A stretch of DNA of 64,000 nt from contig NZ_JALDAX010000021.1 in the NCBI RefSeq assembly GCF_022698145.1, positions 94,265-158,264 on the forward strand, in the 5' to 3' direction. Every line of letters starts with the position of its first letter. The first letter of the stretch is position 1. This DNA comes from Streptomyces spinosisporus (GTDB taxonomy: Bacteria; Actinomycetota; Actinomycetes; Streptomycetales; Streptomycetaceae). The notes beneath the pieces are model-generated. The model saw only the letters and a list, made by a program, of their open reading frames with translations, searched no databases and had not been told where the DNA came from. Below are positions 9,253 to 18,420 of the stretch, in pieces. The translations under genes and the position numbers were made by a program.

Positions 9253-10820
9253 TTGGCCGCCTCCACCGAGGGCTTGGGGTCCTTCTTGTGTACGTCGGAC
9301 AGGGTCGACTTCACCGCCGGGTTGACGATGTCCGTCACCGGCTTCGGATAGACGCCCAGGAAGATCAGCAGCACGATCAGCGGCGCGACGACCACCAGTT
9401 CACGCACCCTGAGGTCCGGCATCGCCGAGACCTCCTGCTTCACCGGGCCCGTCATCGTCCGCTGGTACAGGACGAGGGTGTAGAGCGCGGCGAGCACGAT
9501 GCCGAAGGTGGCGATGATGCCGACCGCCGGGTAGCGCGTGAACGTGCCGACCAGGACCAGGAACTCACTCACGAACGGGGCGAGTCCCGGCAGCGACAGG
9601 GTCGCCAGACCGCCGATCAGGAACGTGCCGGCGAGCACCGGCGCGACCTTCTGGACACCGCCGTAGTCGGCGATGAGCCGCGAGCCGCGCCGGGAGATCA
9701 GGAAGCCCGCCACCAGCATCAACGCAGCTGTCGAAATGCCGTGGTTGACCATGTACAGCGTCGCACCGGACTGGCCCTGGCTGGTCATCGCGAAGATGCC
9801 CAGGATGATGAAGCCGAAGTGCGAGATCGAGGCGTACGCCACCAGCCGCTTGATGTCCCGCTGGCCGACCGCGAGCAGCGCGCCGTAGACGATGCTGATC
9901 AGGGCGAGGACGAGGATGACGGGCGTGGCCCACTTCGACGCCTCCGGGAAGAGCTGGAGGCAGAAGCGGAGCATCGCGAAGGTGCCCACCTTGTCGACGA
10001 CCGCCGTGATGAGGACGGCGACGGGGGCGGTGGACTCCTGCATGGCGTTGGGCAGCCAGGTGTGCAGCGGCCACAGCGGCGCCTTCACCGCGAAGGCGAA
10101 GAAGAAGCCGAGGAACAGCCAGCGTTCGGTGCTGGTCGCCATGTGCAGCGAGCCGTTGGCACGGGCCTGTGCGATCTCCTGGAGGCTGAAGTTCCCGGCG
10201 ACCACATAGAGACCGATCACGGCGGCCAGCATGATCAGGCCGCCGATGAGGTTGTAGAGGAGGAACTTCACCGCGGCGTACGACCGCTGCGTCGACGCCG
10301 CCTCCTCACCGTGCTCGTGGGCACGGTCCCCGAAGCCGCCGATGAGGAAGTACATCGGGATGAGCATGGCTTCGAAGAAGATGTAGAAGAGGAAGACGTC
10401 GGTGGCCTCGAAGGAGATGATCACCATCGCCTCGACGGCCAGGATCAGGGCGAAGAAGCCCTGCGTCGGCCGCCACCGCCTGCTTCCGGTCTCCAGCGGG
10501 TCGGCGTCGTGCCAGCCCGCGAGGATGATGAACGGCATCAGCAGCGCGGTCAGCGCGATCAGCGCCACCGCGATGCCGTCCACGCCCAGTTCGTAGCGGA
10601 CTCCGAAGTCCGCGATCCAGGAGTGGGACTCGGTGAGCTGGTAGCGACCGCCGTCCGGGTCGAAGCGGACCAGGATCGTGATCGCGAGGGCGAGCGTGGC
10701 GAGCGAGACGAGCAGCGCCAGCCACTTGGCGGCGGTGCGCTGCGCGGCCGGCACGGCGGCCGTGGCGATCGCCCCGATCGCGGGGAGCACCGCCGTCGCT
10801 GTCAGCAGAGGAAAGGACAT
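9249..10820 (-). CDS. nuoM: NADH-quinone oxidoreductase subunit M
   Basis: This 523-residue antiporter-like complex I membrane subunit translocates protons in the distal part of the membrane arm. Family signatures are visible: FEAMLIPMYFLIGG (the glutamate helix), FFAFAVKAPLWPLHTWLP and LVAYASISHFGFI. ATG 10820 was chosen because the encoded protein begins directly with the first hydrophobic helix, while the long in-frame upstream extension overlaps nuoL and has no membrane-protein character. Five bases separate it from the nuoL stop, so coupling is likely. The carboxy end has a short basic tail. Confidence 0.97.
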   Translation of the reverse strand: MSFPLLTATAVLPAIGAIATAAVPAAQRTAAKWLALLVSLATLALAITILVRFDPDGGRYQLTESHSWIADFGVRYELGVDGIAVALIALTALLMPFIILAGWHDADPLETGSRRWRPTQGFFALILAVEAMVIISFEATDVFLFYIFFEAMLIPMYFLIGGFGDRAHEHGEEAASTQRSYAAVKFLLYNLIGGLIMLAAVIGLYVVAGNFSLQEIAQARANGSLHMATSTERWLFLGFFFAFAVKAPLWPLHTWLPNAMQESTAPVAVLITAVVDKVGTFAMLRFCLQLFPEASKWATPVILVLALISIVYGALLAVGQRDIKRLVAYASISHFGFIILGIFAMTSQGQSGATLYMVNHGISTAALMLVAGFLISRRGSRLIADYGGVQKVAPVLAGTFLIGGLATLSLPGLAPFVSEFLVLVGTFTRYPAVGIIATFGIVLAALYTLVLYQRTMTGPVKQEVSAMPDLRVRELVVVAPLIVLLIFLGVYPKPVTDIVNPAVKSTLSDVHKKDPKPSVEAAK

Positions 10821-10825
10821 CGGTA

Positions 10826-12772
10826 TCAGACCGCCCTCATCAGCAGGGTCGCGGCGACGAGGACCGCCGCACCGCCGAACATCGAGACCGCGTACGACCG
10901 CGCGAAGCCGTTCTGCAGCCTGCGCATCCGCCCGGACAGGCCGCCGACCGAGGCCGCCGTGCCGTTGACGACTCCGTCGACCAGGGTGTGGTCGACGTAC
11001 ACCAGGGAGCGCGTGAGGTGCTCGCCGCCGCGGACCAGGACGACGTGGTTGAAGTCGTCCTGCAGCAGGTCGCGTCGGGCGGCCCGGGTGAGCAGCGACC
11101 CGCGCGGGGCCACGGCCGGGACCGGACGGCGGCCGTACATGGCGTAGGCGATGCCGACGCCGATGATCAGGCAGACCATGGTCGCTCCGGTGACCGTCGC
11201 GGCGCTGACCGGCGAGTCGCCCTCGCTGTGCCCGGTGACGGGCTCCAGCCAGTGCAGGAAGCGGTCGCCGATGCTGAAGAACGCGCCGCCGAAGACCGAT
11301 CCGACGGCCAGCAGGATCATCGGGATCGTCATGACCTTGGGCGACTCGTGCGGGTGCGGCTCCGCGTGCTCGCCGTGGTGCTCGGCGACCGGCTCCGCGC
11401 TCGGCGCTTCGGGCGAACGCGTGGGCTGGTTGCGCCAGCGCTCCTCGCCGAAGAACGTCATCAGCATCACGCGCGTCATGTAGAAGGCCGTGATGGCGGC
11501 GCCCAGCAGGGCCGCGCCACCGAGGATCCAGCCCTCCGTGCCGCCCTTCGCGAAGGCCGCCTCGATGATCTTGTCCTTGGAGAAGAAGCCGGACAGACCC
11601 GGGAAGCCGATGATGGCGAGGTAGCCGAGGCCGAACGTGATGAACGTGACCGGCATGTACTTCCTCAGGCCGCCGTACTTCCTCATGTCCACCTCGTCGT
11701 TCATGCCGTGCATGACCGATCCGGCGCCGAGGAACAGCCCGGCCTTGAAGAAGCCGTGCGTCACCAGGTGCATGATCGCGAAGACATAGCCGATGGGGCC
11801 GAGGCCCGCGGCGAGGATCATGTAGCCGATCTGCGACATGGTTGAACCGGCCAGTGCCTTCTTGATGTCGTCCTTCGCGCAACCGACGATCGCACCGAAC
11901 AGGAGCGTGACGGCACCGACCACGGTGACCGCCAGCTGTGCGTCGGGCGCGGCGTTGAAGATCGCTCCGGAGCGGACGATCAGGTAGACGCCCGCGGTCA
12001 CCATCGTCGCGGCGTGGATGAGGGCCGAGACCGGGGTCGGGCCCTCCATCGCGTCCCCGAGCCAGGACTGCAGCGGCACCTGGGCGGACTTGCCGCAGGC
12101 GGCGAGCAGAAGCATCAGGCCGATCGCGGTGAGCTTGCCCTCGGAGGTGTCGCCGACGCCGTCGAGGACCGGTCCGAAGGCGAACGTCCCGAACGTCGTG
12201 AACATCAGCATGATGGCGATGGACAGGCCCATGTCGCCGACGCGGTTGACCAGGAAGGCCTTCTTCGCCGCCGTCGCCGCGCTGGGCTTGTGCTGCCAGA
12301 AGCCGATCAGCAGATAGGACGCGAGACCCACGCCCTCCCAGCCGACGTACAGCAGCAGGTAGTTGTCGGCGACGACGAGCAGGAGCATCGCCGCGAGGAA
12401 CAGGTTCAGATAGCCGAAGAAGCGGCGGCGGCGCTCGTCGTGCTCCATGTACCCGACCGAGTACAGATGGATCAGCGAGCCGACACCGGTGATCAGCAGC
12501 ACGAACGTCATCGACAGCTGGTCCAGTCGGAACGTCACGTCCGCCTGGAAGCCCTCGACCGGGACCCAGCTGAACAGATGCTGCATCAGCGTCCGGTGTT
12601 CGGCGTCCTTGCCCAGCAGATCGGCGAAGAGGATCACGCCGAAGGCGAAGGAGACGAACGCGAGGACCGTGCCGATCCAGTGGCCGACGGCGTCGAGCCG
12701 CCGGCCGCCGCACAGCAGTACGGCCGCTCCGAGCAGTGGCGCCGCCACCAGCAGCGCAATCAGGTTCTCCAC
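10826..12772 (-). CDS. nuoL: NADH-quinone oxidoreductase subunit L
   Basis: This 648-residue subunit is the largest antiporter-like protein of the complex I membrane arm. Conserved stretches include WEGVGLASYLLIGFW, GKSAQVPLQSWLGDAMEGPTP and the ALIHAATMVTAGVY segment. A His-rich soluble loop (about residues 440-465, HHGEHAEPHPHES) sits between late helices, and a long lateral helix is expected near the carboxy end. The GTG start at 12772 is preceded by GGAAG. Sixteen bases separate it from the nuoK stop. Confidence 0.97.
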   Translation of the reverse strand: MENLIALLVAAPLLGAAVLLCGGRRLDAVGHWIGTVLAFVSFAFGVILFADLLGKDAEHRTLMQHLFSWVPVEGFQADVTFRLDQLSMTFVLLITGVGSLIHLYSVGYMEHDERRRRFFGYLNLFLAAMLLLVVADNYLLLYVGWEGVGLASYLLIGFWQHKPSAATAAKKAFLVNRVGDMGLSIAIMLMFTTFGTFAFGPVLDGVGDTSEGKLTAIGLMLLLAACGKSAQVPLQSWLGDAMEGPTPVSALIHAATMVTAGVYLIVRSGAIFNAAPDAQLAVTVVGAVTLLFGAIVGCAKDDIKKALAGSTMSQIGYMILAAGLGPIGYVFAIMHLVTHGFFKAGLFLGAGSVMHGMNDEVDMRKYGGLRKYMPVTFITFGLGYLAIIGFPGLSGFFSKDKIIEAAFAKGGTEGWILGGAALLGAAITAFYMTRVMLMTFFGEERWRNQPTRSPEAPSAEPVAEHHGEHAEPHPHESPKVMTIPMILLAVGSVFGGAFFSIGDRFLHWLEPVTGHSEGDSPVSAATVTGATMVCLIIGVGIAYAMYGRRPVPAVAPRGSLLTRAARRDLLQDDFNHVVLVRGGEHLTRSLVYVDHTLVDGVVNGTAASVGGLSGRMRRLQNGFARSYAVSMFGGAAVLVAATLLMRAV

Positions 12773-12788
12773 GATTTCTTCCGACCCC

Positions 12789-13088
12789 TCAGAGCTTCAT
12801 CAGGCTGGCGTCGTCGACCGAGGCCGAGTGGCGGGAACGGAACAGGGACACGATGATCGCGAGCCCGACCACGACCTCCGCGGCGGCGACGACCATCGTG
12901 AAGAACGCGATGACCTGGCCGTCGAGATTGCCGTGCATCCGGGAGAAGGTGACGAACGCGAGGTTGCAGGCGTTCAGCATCAGCTCGATGCACATGAACA
13001 CCACGATGGCGTTGCGCCGGATCAGCACACCGGTGGCGCCGATCGTGAACAACAGGGCCGACAGATACAGGTAGTTGACCGGGTTCAC
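12789..13088 (-). CDS. nuoK: NADH-quinone oxidoreductase subunit K
   Basis: This 99-residue protein has three predicted helices and carries the conserved buried glutamate in FMCIELMLNACNL, part of the proton pathway of complex I. Length is normal for the family. The GTG start at 13088 overlaps the nuoJ stop by four bases. Confidence 0.97.
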   Translation of the reverse strand: MNPVNYLYLSALLFTIGATGVLIRRNAIVVFMCIELMLNACNLAFVTFSRMHGNLDGQVIAFFTMVVAAAEVVVGLAIIVSLFRSRHSASVDDASLMKL

Positions 13089-13924
13089 TGCGACGCCTCC
13101 TCCCGCTTGAAGGTGGCCGGTTCGATCTCGGTGCGCTCCAGGCGCTCCTCGGAGCGCTGTTCCAGTGCACGCAGGTCGTTCAGTGCCTCGCTCGACACGT
13201 CACGGATCTGGCCGCGGTCACGCAGCGTCTTGCTGACCGTGAGGTCGGACGGGGTGCCGTCGGGCAGCAGGCCCGCGATGTCCACCGCGTTGTGCCGCGC
13301 GTACACACCAGGCGCCGGCAGCGGCGGGACGTACTTGCCCTCGCGCACGCGCTGTTCGGACAGCTCGCGCTGCGTCTTGGCCCGCTCGGTGCGCTCGCGG
13401 TGGGTGAGCACCATGGCACCGACGGCGGCCGTGATCAGCAGGGCGCCGGTGATTTCGAAGGCGAACACGTACTTGGTGAAGATGAGGGCCGCGAGGCCCT
13501 CCACATTGCCGTTGCCGTTCGCCTGGCCGAGGCCGTTGAAGTCGTTGAGCGAGGCGTTGCCGATCCCGCCGAGCAGCAGGATGCCGAAGCCGAGCCCGCA
13601 CAGAAGGGCCAGCCAGCGCTGGCCCTTGATGGTCTCCTTCAGGGAGTCCGCCGCGGTCACGCCGACGAGCATCACCACGAACAGGAACAGCATCATGATC
13701 GCGCCGGTGTAGACGACGACCTGCACGATCCCGAGGAAGTACGCGCCGTTGGCGAGGTAGAACACCGCCAGGATGATCATGGTGCCGGCGAGCGACAGTG
13801 CGCTGTGGACGGCCTTCTTCATGAAGACCGTGGCCAGCGCGCCGATCACGGCGACGGTGCCGAGGACCCAGAACTGGAAGGCCTCTCCGGTGGAGGTGGA
13901 GTAGGCGGCGAGCTGCGCGGTCAT
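13085..13924 (-). CDS. nuoJ: NADH-quinone oxidoreductase subunit J
   Basis: This 279-residue subunit has five predicted membrane helices in its first ~170 residues, including the GAIMMLFLFVVMLVG helix typical of NuoJ. The remaining ~110 residues are a hydrophilic, charged carboxy-terminal extension absent from the E. coli protein and common in actinobacteria. ATG 13924 overlaps the nuoI stop by four bases. Confidence 0.96.
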   Translation of the reverse strand: MTAQLAAYSTSTGEAFQFWVLGTVAVIGALATVFMKKAVHSALSLAGTMIILAVFYLANGAYFLGIVQVVVYTGAIMMLFLFVVMLVGVTAADSLKETIKGQRWLALLCGLGFGILLLGGIGNASLNDFNGLGQANGNGNVEGLAALIFTKYVFAFEITGALLITAAVGAMVLTHRERTERAKTQRELSEQRVREGKYVPPLPAPGVYARHNAVDIAGLLPDGTPSDLTVSKTLRDRGQIRDVSSEALNDLRALEQRSEERLERTEIEPATFKREEASQ

Positions 13925-14562
13925 CGGCCGATCACCTTCTCCGACGCCGGCTCGGCCTCACCGAAGGTGGAGTCGGCCTCCTGGACGACCTCGCCCTTGG
14001 AGCGGGCAACTTGGGGCTCCGTGCCGGGCGCCGCCTCGGTGACCACTCCCCGGTAGTAGTCCTGCTCGTCCATCCCCGGGTAGATGGCGTGCGGACTGTC
14101 GACCATGCCCTCCTCGAGGCCGGCGAGCAGCTGCTCCTTGGTGTAGATGAGGTTGGCGCGGCTGGAGTCCGCGAGCTCGAACTCGTTGGTCATTGTCAGC
14201 GCGCGCGTGGGGCACGCCTCGATGCACAGGCCGCACAGGATGCAGCGGGCGTAGTTGATCTGGTAGACGCGGCCGTAGCGCTCGCCCGGTGAGTAGCGCT
14301 CCTCCTCCGTGTTGTCCGCGCCCTCCACGTAGATCGCGTCGGCGGGGCAGGCCCAGGCGCACAGCTCGCAGCCGACGCACTTCTCCAGGCCGTCCGGATG
14401 GCGGTTGAGCTGGTGCCGTCCGTGGAACCGGGGGGCGGTGGTCTTGTGCTGTTCCGGGTACTGCTCCGTCAGCCGCTTCTTGAACATGGCCTTGAAGGTC
14501 ACGCCGAAGCCGGCCACGGGGTTCATGAAACCGGGTTTGGTCTCCTTGGGCTCCTCAGCCAT
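13921..14562 (-). CDS. nuoI: NADH-quinone oxidoreductase subunit I (two 4Fe-4S clusters)
   Basis: This 213-residue ferredoxin-like subunit carries clusters N6a and N6b near the quinone-reducing end of complex I. Two CxxCxxCxxxCP motifs are visible: CVGCELCAWACP and CILCGLCIEACP. ATG 14562 is chosen over an upstream in-frame start because AAGGAGG lies about seven bases before it. The start is eight bases inside the nuoH end. The carboxy-terminal ~40 residues are acidic and poorly conserved. Confidence 0.97.
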   Translation of the reverse strand: MAEEPKETKPGFMNPVAGFGVTFKAMFKKRLTEQYPEQHKTTAPRFHGRHQLNRHPDGLEKCVGCELCAWACPADAIYVEGADNTEEERYSPGERYGRVYQINYARCILCGLCIEACPTRALTMTNEFELADSSRANLIYTKEQLLAGLEEGMVDSPHAIYPGMDEQDYYRGVVTEAAPGTEPQVARSKGEVVQEADSTFGEAEPASEKVIGR

Positions 14563-15919
14563 CGGACGCCTCCTTTCCATCCGAAGATCCGTCACTGGCA
14601 GTATCCGACCCACCACTGACAATCAACTCCCGCTCGCGGCGCGGGCTGCGCCTCGGCACCGGCGGGAGCTCCTGTCCGGGGAGCGGGGGCACGGGGAATC
14701 CGCCGGCCATCGGGTCGAAGCCGGCCGGTTCGGCGGCCTGCGCCTCGGCCGTCCTGCCCTTCTCGCGGAACATGTCGGCGACGAAGGACACCAGCAGCAG
14801 GGCGAGGACGCCGCCGCCGATGTAGAGGGCGATGTCGGCGAAGTCGTAGTTCTCGTTCCTGAGGGCCCGCACGGTCGCGACCAGCATCAGCCAGACCACG
14901 GAGACCGGGATGAGGACCTTCCAGCCGAGCTTCATCAGCTGGTCGTAGCGGACCCGCGGGAGCGTGCCGCGCAGCCAGATGAAGAAGAACAGCAGCAGCT
15001 GGACCTTGATCACGAACCAGAGCAGCGGCCACCAGCCGTGGTTGGCGCCCTCCCAGAAGGTGCTGATCGGCCAGGGGGCCCGCCACCCGCCGAGGAAGAG
15101 CGTGGTGGAGACGGCCGAGACCGTCACCATGTTCACGTACTCGGCGAGCATGAACATCGCGAACTTGATCGACGAGTACTCGGTGTTGAAGCCGCCCACC
15201 AGGTCGCCCTCGGACTCCGGCATGTCGAAGGGGGCGCGGTTGGTCTCGCCGACCATCGTGACGATGTAGAGGATGAAGGAGACCGGCAGCAGGATGATGT
15301 ACCAGCGGTCGTGCTGCTGCTCGACGATCGTCGACGTCGACATCGACCCCGAGTAGAGGAACACGGAGGCGAAGGCGGCGCCCATGGCGATCTCGTACGA
15401 GATCATCTGCGCGCAGGAGCGCAGGCCGCCGAGCAGCGGGTAGGTGGATCCGGAGCTCCAGCCCGCGAGCACGATGCCGTAGATGCCGACCGAGGCGACC
15501 GCGAGGATGAAGAGCATCGCGATCGGCAGGTCCGTCAGCTGCATCGTGGTGCGGTGGCCGAAGATCGAGATCTGGTTGTCCGCCGGTCCGAAGGGGATCA
15601 CCGCGATCGCCATGAAGGCCGGGATGGCGGCGACGATCGGTGCGAGGACGTAGACCACCTTGTCCGCGCGTTTGACGATGACGTCTTCCTTGAGCATCAG
15701 CTTGATGCCGTCGGCGAGCGACTGGAGCATGCCCCAGGGGCCGTGCCGGTTGGGGCCGATGCGCAGCTGCATCCAGGCGACGACCTTGCGCTCCCACACG
15801 ATGGAGAACAGCACGGTCACCATCAGGAAGGCGAAGCAGAAGACGGCCTTGACGACGATCAGCCACCAGGGGTCGCGGCCGAACATCGAGAGGTCTTCAG
15901 CGGCGAGGTACGGGCTCAT
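14555..15919 (-). CDS. nuoH: NADH-quinone oxidoreductase subunit H
   Basis: This 454-residue membrane subunit forms much of the quinone-binding chamber at the junction of the two arms of complex I. Conserved stretches include ERKVVAWMQLRIGPNRHGPWG and the loop APFDMPESEGDLVGGFNTEY. The protein is longer than E. coli NuoH (about 325 residues) owing to a Pro/Arg-rich carboxy-terminal tail of roughly 70 residues. ATG 15919 overlaps the nuoG stop by four bases. Confidence 0.97.
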   Translation of the reverse strand: MSPYLAAEDLSMFGRDPWWLIVVKAVFCFAFLMVTVLFSIVWERKVVAWMQLRIGPNRHGPWGMLQSLADGIKLMLKEDVIVKRADKVVYVLAPIVAAIPAFMAIAVIPFGPADNQISIFGHRTTMQLTDLPIAMLFILAVASVGIYGIVLAGWSSGSTYPLLGGLRSCAQMISYEIAMGAAFASVFLYSGSMSTSTIVEQQHDRWYIILLPVSFILYIVTMVGETNRAPFDMPESEGDLVGGFNTEYSSIKFAMFMLAEYVNMVTVSAVSTTLFLGGWRAPWPISTFWEGANHGWWPLLWFVIKVQLLLFFFIWLRGTLPRVRYDQLMKLGWKVLIPVSVVWLMLVATVRALRNENYDFADIALYIGGGVLALLLVSFVADMFREKGRTAEAQAAEPAGFDPMAGGFPVPPLPGQELPPVPRRSPRRERELIVSGGSDTASDGSSDGKEASDG

Positions 15920-18420
15920 GCCTCCACCTCCTCGGGGGCCTCGCCGACGAGCGTCGCCGGGCCGATGCGGACGAGTGCGCCGGGCAGCGCCCCGGTGTCG
16001 GAGGCGACGCCCCTGCCTGCTGAGTTCAGCGGCAGCCAGACCACGCGGTCGGGCATCTCCGTGATCTGCAGCGGGAGTTCGACGGTCCCGGTGGGACCGG
16101 TCACGGCGAGCAGGTCGCCGTCCTTGACGCCCGCCTCGGCGGCCGTCGCGGCCGACACGCGCGCGTGGGCGGCGTGCCGGGTCCCGGCGAGCGCCTCGTC
16201 GCCCTCCTGGAGGACGCCCTGGTCCAGCAGGAGGCGATGGCCCGACAGGACGGCCTCGCCGGCGGCGGGCCGCGGCAGCACGCCCGCGCTCTCCAGGGGC
16301 TCGGTGGCACGCGGACCGTCCCAGGGCCCGAGCCGGTCGATCTCCGCACGCACGGTGCGCAGATCCGGCAGACCCAGGTGTACGTCCATGGCGTCGGCCA
16401 GCATCTGCAGCACGCGCGCGTCGGTGGGCGCGAGGCGGCGGGTCATCTGGTCGGGCTTGAGCGCGGCGTCGAAGAAGCGCACCCGGCCCTCCCAGTTGAG
16501 GAAGGTGCCGGCCTTCTCGGCGACCGCGGCGACGGGCAGCACCACGTCCGCCAGCTCGCTGACCTCACTGGGCCGCAGCTCCAGCGACACCACGAAACCG
16601 GCCTCGTGAAGTGCTTCACGCGCGCGTGCCGGGTCGGGTAGATCGGCGACCTCGACACCCGCGACCAGCAGCGCCTGGAGTTCACCGCTCACGGCGGCCT
16701 CCAGGATCTGGCTGGTGTCGCGGCCGTAGCGGTGCGGGAGTTCGGCCAGTCCCCAGACGGCGGCGACCTCCTCACGCGCGCGCGGGTCGGTCGCCGGGCG
16801 TCCGCCGGGAAGCAGCGACGGCAGGGCGCCGACCTCGAGCGCGCCGCGCTCTCCGGCCCGCCGCGGGATCCACACCAGCCGGGCGCCGGTCGCGGCGGCG
16901 GCCCGTACGGCGGCGGTGAGCCCGCCGGCGACGGCCGCCAGCCGTTCGCCGACCACGATCACCGCGCCCTCGGTGCGCAGCCCCTCGGCCGCCTTCGAGC
17001 CGTCCCCGTCGAGCCCGACCCCGCCGGCGAGCGCGTCCAGCCACTCGGTCTCGGTGCCGGGAGCCGCGGGAAGCAGGGTGCCGCCGGCCTTCTCCAGACC
17101 GCGCGTGGCGTGCGTGGCCAGCGAGAACACCTTCTGGCCGTGCCCCCGCCAGGCCTTGCGCAGCCTCAGGAAGACGCCGGGCGCCTCCTCCTCGGCCTCG
17201 AAGCCGACCAGCAGGACGGCGGGTGCCTTCTCCAGGAGGGTGTACGTGACTCCCGTACCGTCGAGATCACGGCCGCGTCCGGCGACCCGCGCCGCCAGGA
17301 AGTCGGCCTCCTCGCTGGTGTGCACCCGCGCGCGGAAGTCGATGTCGTTCGTGTCGAGCGCCACGCGCGCGAACTTGCTGTAGGCGTAGGCGTCCTCGAC
17401 GGTCAGCCGGCCGCCGGTCAGCACACCGGTCCGGCCGCGCGAGGCGAGCAGGCCCTGGGCCGCGATCTGCAGCGCCTCCGGCCAGGAGGCCGGCTCCAGC
17501 TCGCCCTCGGCGTTGCGCACCAGGGGCTGTTCGAGCCGGTCGCGCTGCTGCGCGTACCGGAAGGCGAACCGCCCCTTGTCGCAGATCCACTCCTCGTTGA
17601 CCTCGGGGTCGTTGGCGGCGAGCCGCCGCATGACCTTGCCGCGGCGGTGGTCGGTGCGGGTCGCGCAGCCCCCGGAGCAGTGCTCGCACACGCTCGGCGA
17701 GGACACCAGGTCGAAGGGGCGGGAGCGGAAGCGGTACGCCGCCGAGGTCAGCGCGCCGACCGGGCAGATCTGGATGGTGTTGCCGGAGAAGTACGACTCG
17801 AAGGGGTCGCCCTCACCGGTGCCGACCTGCTGCAGCGCGCCCCGCTCGACCAGCTCGATCATCGGGTCGCCCGCGATCTGGTTGGAGAAGCGGGTGCAAC
17901 GGGCGCACAGCACGCACCGTTCGCGGTCCAGCAGCACCTGCGTGGAGATCGGGACGGGCTTCTCGTACGTCCGCTTCTTGCCCTCGAAGCGGGACTCGGC
18001 CTGGCCGTGCGACATGGCCTGGTTCTGCAGCGGGCACTCGCCGCCCTTGTCGCAGACGGGGCAGTCCAGGGGGTGGTTGATGAGCAGCAGCTCCATCACA
18101 CCGTGCTGGGCCTTCTCGGCGACCGGCGAGGTGAGGTGCGTCTTGACGACCATGCCGTCCGTGCACGTGATGGTGCAGGACGCCATCGGCTTGCGCTGGC
18201 CCTCGACCTCGACGATGCACTGGCGGCAGGCGCCGGCCGGGTCCAGGAGGGGGTGGTCGCAGAAGCGGGGGATCTCGATGCCGAGCTGCTCGGCGGCGCG
18301 GATGACCAGGGTGCCCTTGGGCACGCTGATCTCGGCGCCGTCGATCGTCAGCGAGACGAGATCTTCCGGCGGGACCGCCGCCTCTCCCCCTCCCGAGGGA
18401 GCGTTGGTGGTCACGGTCAT
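15916..18420 (-). CDS. nuoG: NADH-quinone oxidoreductase subunit G
   Basis: This 834-residue iron-sulfur subunit belongs to the peripheral arm. In order it shows the 2Fe-2S ligands around CDHPLLDPAGACRQC, the His-ligated 4Fe-4S site HPLDCPVCDKGGEC, the CVLCARC...CPVGAL cluster, and the extra N7-type motif CEHCSGGC with a later Cys in EEWICDKGRF. A degenerate molybdopterin oxidoreductase-like domain follows. The start at 18420 overlaps the nuoF stop; the longer upstream frame is a shadow of nuoF. Confidence 0.97.
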   Translation of the reverse strand: MTVTTNAPSGGGEAAVPPEDLVSLTIDGAEISVPKGTLVIRAAEQLGIEIPRFCDHPLLDPAGACRQCIVEVEGQRKPMASCTITCTDGMVVKTHLTSPVAEKAQHGVMELLLINHPLDCPVCDKGGECPLQNQAMSHGQAESRFEGKKRTYEKPVPISTQVLLDRERCVLCARCTRFSNQIAGDPMIELVERGALQQVGTGEGDPFESYFSGNTIQICPVGALTSAAYRFRSRPFDLVSSPSVCEHCSGGCATRTDHRRGKVMRRLAANDPEVNEEWICDKGRFAFRYAQQRDRLEQPLVRNAEGELEPASWPEALQIAAQGLLASRGRTGVLTGGRLTVEDAYAYSKFARVALDTNDIDFRARVHTSEEADFLAARVAGRGRDLDGTGVTYTLLEKAPAVLLVGFEAEEEAPGVFLRLRKAWRGHGQKVFSLATHATRGLEKAGGTLLPAAPGTETEWLDALAGGVGLDGDGSKAAEGLRTEGAVIVVGERLAAVAGGLTAAVRAAAATGARLVWIPRRAGERGALEVGALPSLLPGGRPATDPRAREEVAAVWGLAELPHRYGRDTSQILEAAVSGELQALLVAGVEVADLPDPARAREALHEAGFVVSLELRPSEVSELADVVLPVAAVAEKAGTFLNWEGRVRFFDAALKPDQMTRRLAPTDARVLQMLADAMDVHLGLPDLRTVRAEIDRLGPWDGPRATEPLESAGVLPRPAAGEAVLSGHRLLLDQGVLQEGDEALAGTRHAAHARVSAATAAEAGVKDGDLLAVTGPTGTVELPLQITEMPDRVVWLPLNSAGRGVASDTGALPGALVRIGPATLVGEAPEEVEA

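Noticed and set aside
9210..11147. Long plus-strand frame across nuoM and nuoL
   Set aside because: The product is rich in Asp, Arg, Gln and Glu, has no domain, and is antisense to strongly supported complex I genes.
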